41,639 bases of DNA from Terriglobia bacterium (GTDB lineage: Bacteria; Acidobacteriota; Terriglobia; UBA7540), in contig JASHPE010000355.1 in NCBI GenBank assembly GCA_030038235.1, positions 1-41,639 on the forward strand, read 5' to 3'. The translations under genes and the position numbers were made by a program. The notes beneath the pieces were generated by a model. That model ran no database searches. It was not told the DNA's origin and was given only the letters and a program-made list of their open reading frames with translations. Shown piece after piece: positions 1 to 6,434 of this stretch. The number at the start of each line of letters is the position of its first letter. Positions within the stretch are counted from its first letter, which is position 1.

Positions 1-668
1 GTGGCTTGCCACTTGTCACATGTCACTCGTCACTTCCTCAATTGTAGCCTACAACAAGGGCCTCGAAAAAACACTTGACGAAACCGCCGGAATGTGCCAT
101 CCTCAAGTCTTCCCGAGTGAATCGAGAGGTGTGCATGGTTCTGCGCCACTCTTCACGGCCGCTTGCCGGTCTGCCGATCGCACGCGGGATGCCTGCACAA
201 GTGACGGCTAATCGTCAGCGCGCGGCCTCGCTCTGTAATAATTGCCCAAAGCCAGCAAACCCATTGAGCCTAACCCCTTGGTTGTCAGAGAGATATCCCG
301 GAAATGACTCGCGCCAAACCCATTCTACTTATCCCGCTTGTTTTCAAAGAGTTAGAGTCAAAAATAGGCCATTTTTTCGGAAATATGGGCCGCACAGCGT
401 GTTGGTCGCGTCCAGACTCAATCTTTCATGGGCCCTGGCGACACTGGCATTGTGCAGCCCTGGGGCTAAACGCGGTTGCGAATGAAACATGGACCCAAAG
501 GAAGCTGGAATATGACTTTGAATCAGCAGTTTACCTGTCAATTTCTTTCGACCTCCGGGATTGTGGCTGTTTTCAGCCACCGGCGCGGACTGTCGAGAGG
601 GCTGCTGGGCATGGGGCACCGCGCGGCTCCGCCCCTACGAGCCCGGCCGTGCCGCCCCCGAGTTGGGG
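1..668. other. Upstream spacer, no recognisable gene
   Basis: About 670 bases before the ATP synthase genes. Open frames exist in several phases, but none has a ribosome-binding site or a translated sequence I recognise. The first 40 bases are built from repeated GTCAC words. A short perfect hairpin lies at 563-580 (GTGGCTG, loop TTTT, CAGCCAC); it has no T-run, so it is not a clear terminator. The end of an upstream gene may lie before the window. I see no further structure. Confidence 0.5.
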
Positions 669-674
669 TATAAT
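669..674 (+). promoter_or_regulatory. Candidate -10 box of the atpZIBE operon
   Basis: A perfect TATAAT lies about 100 bases before the atpZ start, in otherwise GC-rich sequence. No good -35 hexamer is visible 16-18 bases upstream, so this is only a candidate promoter for the operon. Confidence 0.35.
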
Positions 675-775
675 CAGTGCTGGTTTTCAACCCCCGTCAG
701 CGAAGCGAGTCAGGCTTCTCGAGTTCGCAGAACCAGCAGGCGGCGCCCGTAGTCAGGAGCCCCGAGGAGGGACGG

Positions 776-1009
776 ATGGCCCGGCCCGGCAGCATGGACA
801 TGTGGGCGCGGGCGATCTCGTACCTGGGCCTGAGCTTCATCGTGCCGGCGAGCGCCCTCGGCGGATACGGGCTGGGCTGGTTTCTCGACAAGCATCTGCA
901 CACCAGGCCGGTGCTGGCGGTGATCGGGGTGCTTGCGGGGTCGGCGGCCGGCGTGGTTGAGATGATTCAGGTGATTTTGCGGAGAGAAAAAGGTGCCGGA
1001 GACCGGTAA
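776..1009 (+). CDS. atpZ: AtpZ/AtpI-type F0F1 ATPase assembly protein
   Basis: A 77-residue membrane protein with two predicted helices (about residues 10-32 and 42-66), matching the AtpZ (ATPase gene 1) family in length and topology. This family assists assembly or Mg/Ca handling of F-type ATP synthase and usually sits first in the operon, as here. I chose the ATG at 776 because AGGAGG lies five bases before it. The frame is open further upstream to 677, but that stretch (rich in Ser, Gln and Arg) does not resemble the family. Its 3' end overlaps the next gene by 17 bases, implying coupled translation. The assignment rests on helix pattern and context, since these small proteins diverge strongly. 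Confidence 0.75.
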   Translation: MARPGSMDMWARAISYLGLSFIVPASALGGYGLGWFLDKHLHTRPVLAVIGVLAGSAAGVVEMIQVILRREKGAGDR

Positions 1010-1466
1010 ATCGCCGCAGCAGGGGCCGCTTTCAGACGCGAAGCCCGAGGCTTCCGGTTGGACGATCGACTCGATGCTTGCCCGTCTGCCCCGCTCGATT
1101 GCGGGCGTGAGCGCCGCGACCGTGCTCGCGAGCCTGCTTGCCGGGCAAATGCGATTCGCAGCCGGCCTGGCGCTCGGTTGCGGAGTAGCACTGTTGGGCT
1201 ATTGGTGGCTGCAGCGCGGCATTCAGGCGGCTTTCGATTCCGCACGCGGCCGAGCGCCGATCGGCCTGTTGGTCAGGCTGGTGCTGCGGTATCCGGTGGC
1301 GATCGGCGCCGTGCTGCTGTTCGATCGCACGGGATGGCTGCCGGCGCGCGCGGTGATGGCGGGATTGTTTGCGCCGCTGGCCGGCGTGCTGATCGCGTGC
1401 GTGATGCTGGCGGCGCACGGTTTGCGCGGAAAGGGCGTCACCACAGAGGCCACAGAGGCGCGCTGA
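993..1466 (+). CDS. atpI: ATP synthase subunit I-like membrane protein
   Basis: A 157-residue protein with four predicted transmembrane segments (roughly residues 33-52, 53-72, 92-112 and 118-142). It starts at a GTG at 993, with GGAG about eight bases upstream, inside the end of atpZ. Size, topology and position directly before atpB fit the ATP synthase I chain family, which helps assemble the c-ring. The first 25 residues are hydrophilic. The C-terminal residues VTTEATEAR are encoded by a tandem CACAGAGGC repeat, so the native C terminus may have been extended by repeat sequence. A gap of 128 bases separates it from atpB. Confidence 0.7.
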   Translation: MPETGKSPQQGPLSDAKPEASGWTIDSMLARLPRSIAGVSAATVLASLLAGQMRFAAGLALGCGVALLGYWWLQRGIQAAFDSARGRAPIGLLVRLVLRYPVAIGAVLLFDRTGWLPARAVMAGLFAPLAGVLIACVMLAAHGLRGKGVTTEATEAR

Positions 1467-1516
1467 GGTTTGATTCCTGGTGCGGCCGGTGTTTTGTCGT
1501 GGTGCTTTGTCGTGGT
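1442..1516. repeat. Short direct repeats at and after the atpI 3' end
   Basis: CACAGAGGC occurs twice in tandem (1442-1459), inside the last codons of atpI. TTTGTCGTGGT occurs at 1493-1503 and 1506-1516. These look like low-complexity intergenic words rather than a regulatory site. Confidence 0.5.
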
Positions 1517-1594
1517 CTTTGAGCTGTTTTCCCGGCGAACTCTGTGCCCCTATGTTGAGTTTTTGTGGTTGGAATTCACTCTTAGGAAATTGCG

Positions 1595-2332
1595 ATGACT
1601 CCGGAACATCCGGTTTGGTTCACGGTTCTGCTCAATAAGCTGATCGGTCCGCTGGTAGCGCCCCTGCTCGTGAAGATGGGCTTTCACCCGGACCCGGCCG
1701 CGCCCATCCCCAATTACATCGCCATGCAGGTGCTGGTGTTCCTGCTGATCGTGGCCGGCGCGCTCATCCTGCGCGCGCGATTGTCAGTGGAGAAGCCGGG
1801 AAGGTTTCAGCACCTGATGGAAGTGTTCCTGCAATTCACGGAGAGCATGTGCGACGACGTCATCGGCCACGGTGGCCGCCGCTACCTGGCTCTGATCGGC
1901 ACGCTGGGACTTTTCGTCCTGCTCTGCAATCTGCTCGGAATGATTCCGAGCTTGGCCACGGCGACGGGCACCATTTACGTCCCGCTGGGGTGCGCGGTAG
2001 TGACCTTTCTCTATTACAACTATCACGGCATCCGCCAGCACGGCGTTTTCGGATATCTGAAGCATCTTTCCGGCCCTTTGTGGTGGCTGGCCTTCCTGAT
2101 CTTACCGGTCGAGGTCCTCAGCAACACGCTGCGGCTGCTGTCACTGAGCGTCCGTCTCTGGGCGAACATGGTGGTGGGCGACTTGATCGAGCGCGTGTTT
2201 ACGACGCTCGTCCCCATACTGCTGCCGGCGGTATTCGTTGGATTACATTTCTTTGTCTCTTTCCTCCAGGCTTACATTTTTATGATTCTTCCTGCCGTGT
2301 ATCTCAGCCTGGCGGTCTCGGAGGAGCACTAA
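1595..2332 (+). CDS. atpB: F0F1 ATP synthase subunit a
   Basis: A 245-residue integral membrane protein, subunit a of F-type ATP synthase, which forms the proton half-channels next to the c-ring. The signature helix is clear: SLSVRLWANMVVGDL, with the essential arginine at about residue 187, then a final hydrophobic pair of helices ending near AVSEEH. Five to six membrane segments are visible, with a periplasmic N terminus. The start at ATG 1595 is preceded by TTAGGAAATTGCG, a modest ribosome-binding site. Length is normal. It is followed by a 221-base gap carrying an inverted repeat, then atpE. Confidence 0.96.
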   Translation: MTPEHPVWFTVLLNKLIGPLVAPLLVKMGFHPDPAAPIPNYIAMQVLVFLLIVAGALILRARLSVEKPGRFQHLMEVFLQFTESMCDDVIGHGGRRYLALIGTLGLFVLLCNLLGMIPSLATATGTIYVPLGCAVVTFLYYNYHGIRQHGVFGYLKHLSGPLWWLAFLILPVEVLSNTLRLLSLSVRLWANMVVGDLIERVFTTLVPILLPAVFVGLHFFVSFLQAYIFMILPAVYLSLAVSEEH

Positions 2333-2343
2333 GTCTTTTCTGT

Positions 2344-2448
2344 TGGATTCCCGCTTGCGCGGGAATGACCAGGGGCGGGAAGGAGCGCCGGAATCCACAA
2401 TATGAAATCCGTTTCTGATTTCGTCATTCCCGCGCAAGCGGGAATCCA
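2344..2448. repeat. Inverted repeat with perfect 26-bp arms (atpB-atpE gap)
   Basis: Bases 2344-2369 and 2423-2448 are exact reverse complements, and each arm is itself nearly palindromic around GATTCCCGC...GCGGGAAT. The match continues imperfectly outward through T-rich/A-rich flanks. The 53-base spacer carries no gene. The word belongs to the ATTCCCGC/GCGGGAAT kind of palindrome found scattered in many bacterial genomes. It may act as a hairpin in the atp mRNA that lowers or stabilises read-through to atpE. Confidence 0.8.
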
Positions 2449-2553
2449 GCAAAGAAAAATAGCTTATTGGCATTATGGGGTTTCAGCGTGAGGCCGTCCG
2501 CCCCCCGGCGGGCAGGTCACCACCTCCTGGCCCACATTACTTAAGGAGAAACA

Positions 2554-2865
2554 ATGAAACAAAAGCTGATATTAGGAATGACGGCGCTGGTTTCACTGCT
2601 GGTGGCGGCGCCGCTGTTCGCGCAAGGCGCGCAGCCTTCCGGAGGAGCGACCACCAACTGGGCGATTGTGGGCGGAGTGCTGGCGCTGGGTATCGCCGCG
2701 GGACTGTGCGGCATCGGCCAGGGCAAAGCCATCTCCGGCGCGTGCGAGGGCGTGGCCCGCAACCCGGGAGCGCGTCCGCATCTCTTTCTGTTCCTCGTTC
2801 TCGGCCTCGTGTTTATCGAGACCCTGACGCTTTACACGCTGGCGATCGTTATCTTCAAGACGTAA
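2554..2865 (+). CDS. atpE: F0F1 ATP synthase subunit c with N-terminal signal sequence
   Basis: A 103-residue c subunit, longer than the usual 75-85 because residues 1-25 form a signal-peptide-like segment (MKQKL, a hydrophobic core, then LFAQGA). The two c-ring helices follow: about residues 37-66 with the GIGQGKA motif, the polar loop ARNP, then about 76-101 with the ion-binding glutamate E89 in FIETLTLY. Gln56, Glu89, Thr90 and Tyr94 correspond to positions that help set ion choice; E followed by T rather than A is a partial sodium-type feature. The start at ATG 2554 has AAGGAG upstream. No atpF or later atp gene follows, so the operon is split. Confidence 0.95.
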   Translation: MKQKLILGMTALVSLLVAAPLFAQGAQPSGGATTNWAIVGGVLALGIAAGLCGIGQGKAISGACEGVARNPGARPHLFLFLVLGLVFIETLTLYTLAIVIFKT

Positions 2866-2882
2866 CTCTGCACTTGACGGGC

Positions 2883-3003
2883 ATTGCTGTAAGCGACGGT
2901 CGTACGGGCGGCCCTTGTGGCCGCCCAACCGAAGGCGCGAAGGGTGGACGCACTGCAATCGGGCGGCCACAAGGGCCGCCCGTACGATTGCAGCTACAGC
3001 AAT
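2883..3003. repeat. 121-bp inverted repeat between convergent genes
   Basis: Bases 2901-2926 and 2961-2986 are exact reverse complements (GGGCGGCC/GGCCGCCC core), and the outer flanks (2883-2900 and 2987-3003, TTGCTGTA and TACAGCAA) also pair with a few mismatches. The spacer is 34 bases. It lies between the end of atpE and the end of the converging oxidoreductase gene, so it could end transcription from both sides, although neither arm has a T-run. It also has the shape of a small non-coding mobile repeat. Confidence 0.75.
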
Positions 3004-3015
3004 AGCCTAGATTCG

Positions 3016-4134
3016 CTACTCGCCCGGCATGGTCACGGCGCGGCCGGTGCGCATCGACTCCTTGGCCGCGTCCAGAATCTCCACGACTCCCACGTTCAGC
3101 TTGGCGGAAACCGGATCTTCGATGGGCTTGCCGTTGCGGATGCAATAGACGAAATAGGCGATCGGGTTCGAGGTTTCGTGCGGCACAGGCTGGAGCTCAA
3201 CCGGCGCGCCGTCGGGCATCGTCGGGTCATCATGACCGGCGGCCTGATAGAACAAATCCTTCTCGTTGGCGAGCAAGCTGCCCTTCGGTCCATACACCTG
3301 CACCTGACCTCTGCTCATCGGCCAATCCCAGGACGCCTGAATCACCGCAGTGCCGTCCGGATACTCGAGGAGGATCGTGGCGTCGTCATCGACCGCGTTG
3401 TGTTGCGCGGTCTTGAGCTTCAACGTGTAGGCGCAAACCTTCTCGGGGCGCCCTTTCAGCCACATTGCCCATTCGGCGCCGTAGCTGCCGAAGTCCATAA
3501 TGGCTCCGCCGCCGTTCTTGACGGGATCATAGAGCCACTCGCCAAACTCCTTCGAAACACCAATCTCGCGCGGTCCCTGGTGCCCCTGCTCGACCATGAT
3601 CTTCTGTATGGGGCCAAGATCGCCCGAGTGCACGCGATGGTAGAGATCGTGAGTCGGTGCCACCCAGGCGTTCCAATAGTTAACCATGAGCTTGATGTTC
3701 GCTTCACGCGCCAGCCGCTCCATCTCGCGAGCGTCCGCGCCTGTGGTCGCCATGGGTTTTTCGGTCGAAAAGCTGATTTGGCGCCTGGCGCATTCGCGCA
3801 GGATGGCAAGATGGCGGTCATTCTCGGTGGTCACGATTACGCCATCGGGCTTGGCCGCGTCCAGCATCTTCACGTAATCGTCATAGAAGACGACGCTCGA
3901 GGGTACGCGCGCCTTGGCCTTGGCAACGAGCTCCGGATGAGGGTCGGCGATGGCCACAAGCTCGGCGTCGGGCTCGCTGAGAATGTCGTGCAGCATGCCC
4001 CAGACGTGGTCGTGATCCAGGCCGACAATCGCCAGACGCGTTTTCGGGGCTGAACTCGGGGCTTGCGACTGGGGCTGAGTGGCAGCGACAAAGGCCAAAG
4101 TAACAGTCAGCATGAGAAGAAGGTCTCTAGGCAT
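3016..4134 (-). CDS. Exported Gfo/Idh/MocA family oxidoreductase
   Basis: A 372-residue NAD(P)-dependent dehydrogenase. Residues 1-20 form a Sec-type signal peptide (hydrophobic LLLMLTVTLAFVA, then a Pro/Ser/Gln-rich linker), so the mature enzyme is probably outside the cytoplasm. The Rossmann segment begins at TRLAIVGLDHDH (about 32-43); the usual GxGxxG is altered. The family's EKP motif (STEKPM) is at 125-127, and the C-terminal substrate domain is complete. The start at ATG 4134 has a strong AGGAGG upstream. Exported members act on sugars or glycosides bound to a tightly held cofactor; the substrate here cannot be read from sequence. It stands alone, convergent with atpE. Confidence 0.9.
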   Translation of the reverse strand: MPRDLLLMLTVTLAFVAATQPQSQAPSSAPKTRLAIVGLDHDHVWGMLHDILSEPDAELVAIADPHPELVAKAKARVPSSVVFYDDYVKMLDAAKPDGVIVTTENDRHLAILRECARRQISFSTEKPMATTGADAREMERLAREANIKLMVNYWNAWVAPTHDLYHRVHSGDLGPIQKIMVEQGHQGPREIGVSKEFGEWLYDPVKNGGGAIMDFGSYGAEWAMWLKGRPEKVCAYTLKLKTAQHNAVDDDATILLEYPDGTAVIQASWDWPMSRGQVQVYGPKGSLLANEKDLFYQAAGHDDPTMPDGAPVELQPVPHETSNPIAYFVYCIRNGKPIEDPVSAKLNVGVVEILDAAKESMRTGRAVTMPGE

Positions 4135-4296
4135 GAGTATCCTCCTGAACAGGCGATCGGTCCACGGTCATGGGCCTGCCGATCACCTGGGAATCTTAGG
4201 ATAGCGCGGAGCGGCCCTCAGGATGGAGTCGAATGAGGATGGTGGTGCGGCACGGAACCGTCAGCAGGCGCTGCCTGGAGTCGTCAACAATGGTGA

Positions 4297-4533
4297 GGGC
4301 GGCTCGCGTAGCCTTGGCGAACCGCCCTTAAGGTCCGGCGGCGCCCCGTTCGGTCGGGAAGTGGCTGGCTGCGTCCTAAGGGCGCAGCCGGCGAGTTCGC
4401 GATCGAGGGCAACGGCCCGGTCGAGCCGGGGGAGCGCTTCACGCTCCGGCAGGAAGCTGGGTCCAGCTTCCGCAGCCGTTTCAGTCAGGGCGGCGCCGGA
4501 CGAACCCTGTGCGTGCTGAGGCTCAAGGCTCAG
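4297..4533. other. Hairpin-rich non-coding stretch
   Basis: The gap 4135-4550 has no gene I recognise but holds a run of stem-loops: GGGCGG with CCGCCC around 4297-4326, GGCTGCG with CGCAGCC around 4367-4388, GAGCG with CGCTC near 4432-4446, a perfect 9-bp stem at 4452-4471 (GGAAGCTGG, loop GT, CCAGCTTCC), and GCTGAG with CTCAGC at 4514-4533. The last one lies just past the stop of the small membrane gene at 4551 and could end its transcript. The rest resembles interspersed repeat DNA or a structured RNA. Confidence 0.45.
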
Positions 4534-4550
4534 CGTCGGGCGCAGATCAA

Positions 4551-4838
4551 TTAGTGGAACGATACCTGGTTGCCCGTTTCCCAGATCCGGTAAGCCCAGA
4601 TCGCCAGCAGAGTCAGACCGTAGACAGCCATAATGATCGTGAGGCTCTGACCCCAGACTTCCACCTTGTGGATTCGCGCCGCCAGATGCGTCTGCTCGGG
4701 AATCAGGCCGGCCTCCGGTCCAACCAGGTGAACCGTCACATCCTCCCGATGTCCGAGTGCCAGCCGGTAAGTGGCCAGAACTGCAACAACGACCGCAAGC
4801 AGGGCCCAACTGATTACGTAAAAACTCACTTGCATCAT
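4551..4838 (-). CDS. Small two-helix membrane protein downstream of nuoN
   Basis: A 95-residue protein that I do not recognise. It has two predicted transmembrane helices (about 5-24 and 64-84) joined by a hydrophilic stretch with several Glu and His. The start ATGATG at 4838 follows a strong AGGAGG. It comes 132 bases after nuoN on the same strand, and that gap holds a Crp/Fnr-like palindrome and a matching -10 box, so it is probably transcribed separately as well as from the nuo operon. Position suggests a respiratory or membrane-stress role, but that is inference only. A hairpin at 4514-4533 follows the stop codon. Confidence 0.7.
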   Translation of the reverse strand: MMQVSFYVISWALLAVVVAVLATYRLALGHREDVTVHLVGPEAGLIPEQTHLAARIHKVEVWGQSLTIIMAVYGLTLLAIWAYRIWETGNQVSFH

Positions 4839-4879
4839 GCACCTCCTTCAGGAGCAGCGAACTTCGCCCCTGCAGCTTC

Positions 4880-4922
4880 TTTATCGGGCAGGTGCAACCC
4901 GGGCACAGTGATGCAAATCACT
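4880..4922 (-). promoter_or_regulatory. Candidate class II Crp/Fnr-family promoter
   Basis: At 4907-4922 lies a palindrome with perfect 6-base arms, AGTGAT-N4-ATCACT, containing the GTGA-N6-TCAC core recognised by Crp/Fnr-family regulators. On the minus strand, GATAAA (4885-4880) falls exactly where a -10 box should be if the palindrome is centred at -41.5, the class II activator position. The predicted start near 4873 leaves a leader of about 35 bases before the small membrane gene. The fit of both elements makes chance less likely, but the regulator is unknown. Confidence 0.5.
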
Positions 4923-4970
4923 CGCCCGCGTGACGGCTGCACAAAAGGACCAGGAGGCAGAGCTAAACTC

Positions 4971-6434
4971 TTATAGCCAAGGGACATGCAAGGAATTCAG
5001 GTCACGCAGAAGGCCGGACGGAAAGAGGCCGAGGAAGAAGATGCCAAGCAGGCTTACCGCGATCGCGAAGCCGAGAGCGCGGGGCACAGACGATTCGCTT
5101 ACTTGCGTCTTGCCTTCGCCCATATACATAGCAACCACGAGCGCAAGGTAGTAGTAAACCGACACAACACTGTTCAGCAGCGCGATGATCGTCAAGCCCG
5201 TAAGATGCGCATGCATCGCGGAGCGGAAGACGTAAAACTTGGCGAAGAAGCCAACCGTGGACGGAAAGCCGGCGAGCGACAACATAAAGACCGTAAGGCA
5301 GGCGGCCATCCCGGGGCGATCCGCCGCCAGCCCCGTGAAGTCCTGGACGTTCGTGTAACGCTCGTCGCTGCCCGCCAGATGCGCGATCAGAATGAAAGCC
5401 CCCACGTTCATCAAAGCGTATCCGGCAAGGTAAAAGAGTACTGCGGATGTGCCCTCCGCTCCTCCCGCCGTGATCCCCACCAACATATATCCGGCGTGCG
5501 CAATGGAAGAATACGCCAGTAGCCGCTTCACATTCGATTGCCAGAGGGCGGCGAGATTCCCCAGGCACATTGTGAGCACTGCCGAAATCCAAAGCAGCCA
5601 GAACACCACGGGACCGGCTGATGCCACGTGATCGAAGCTGCCTACGAAAACACGCACCAGGACCGCAAAAGCGGCGGCCTTCGGCGCGGTCGACAGAAAG
5701 GCAGTAACAGGTGCAGGCGCGCCTTGGTAAACGTCTGGTGTCCAAATCTGGAAGGGCACGGTCGACACCTTAAAAGCCAAGCCCACAAACATCAGGATGA
5801 CCGCCAGCCACAGCAACTGCGGACTCGCAGATTGCGGCGAGTTCACGAGGGTTTCACGCACGACATCCAGATTCGTGGTGCCGGTCAGCCCGTAAACAAA
5901 CGCGATTCCATAAAGGAAAAACGCGGTGGCGAACGAGCCCAGCAGAAAATACTTGACCGATGATTCGTTCGATTGCATTTCGCCGCGCTTGTACCCGGCC
6001 AGAATGTAAGTGGAGATGGAGGAAATCTCGAGACCGATGAACACCATGATGAGCTCGGTGGAAGCGACCATGAAAGCGGCGCCCACGGTGGCCATCAGAA
6101 TCAGGGCGTAGAACTCGCCGTGATCGATCGCGTCGCGTTCGAGGTACGCCATCGAGCCCAGCAGTACAAGCCCGGCGATGAGCAGCAGCAGCTCAATCAG
6201 GTAGTTGCTGAAGCCGTCATTTGAAATGCTGGCGGAGAAAGCCGAGCCCGGGAAATACGCGATGGCAAATGACGCGAGCCCGGCCAGAATGACACCGGCA
6301 ATTGCGACCCAGCCCAAGACCGTCTTCTTTCCCAGCGGGGTCACCGGTTCCAGCATCATCACCAGAAGGGCGAACACCGAGAGAATCAGTTCGGGCAGAA
6401 TGCGGATGAAGTCGGCGGAGCCCACGCTCGTCAT
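4971..6434 (-). CDS. nuoN: NADH-quinone oxidoreductase subunit N
   Basis: A 487-residue antiporter-like membrane subunit of complex I, part of the proton-pumping arm. Many transmembrane helices are visible. The key helix with the conserved glutamate reads FIGLEISSISTYILAGYKR, and the broken-helix region contains FQIWTPDVYQGAPAPVTAFL. The start at ATG 6434 overlaps the nuoM stop (ATGA), with GGAGGGG eight bases before it. The frame is open further upstream, but that part is the nuoM tail read out of phase. It is the last nuo gene of the cluster. Confidence 0.96.
   Translation of the reverse strand: MTSVGSADFIRILPELILSVFALLVMMLEPVTPLGKKTVLGWVAIAGVILAGLASFAIAYFPGSAFSASISNDGFSNYLIELLLLIAGLVLLGSMAYLERDAIDHGEFYALILMATVGAAFMVASTELIMVFIGLEISSISTYILAGYKRGEMQSNESSVKYFLLGSFATAFFLYGIAFVYGLTGTTNLDVVRETLVNSPQSASPQLLWLAVILMFVGLAFKVSTVPFQIWTPDVYQGAPAPVTAFLSTAPKAAAFAVLVRVFVGSFDHVASAGPVVFWLLWISAVLTMCLGNLAALWQSNVKRLLAYSSIAHAGYMLVGITAGGAEGTSAVLFYLAGYALMNVGAFILIAHLAGSDERYTNVQDFTGLAADRPGMAACLTVFMLSLAGFPSTVGFFAKFYVFRSAMHAHLTGLTIIALLNSVVSVYYYLALVVAMYMGEGKTQVSESSVPRALGFAIAVSLLGIFFLGLFPSGLLRDLNSLHVPWL

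Noticed and set aside
75-960. Several open frames in the first kilobase
   Set aside because: None has a ribosome-binding site or a plausible protein sequence, and they overlap each other.
4261-4842. 193-codon minus-strand frame beside the small membrane gene
   Set aside because: It overlaps the better-supported two-helix gene in another phase and reads through the hairpin array, giving a Pro/Gly/Arg-rich translation.
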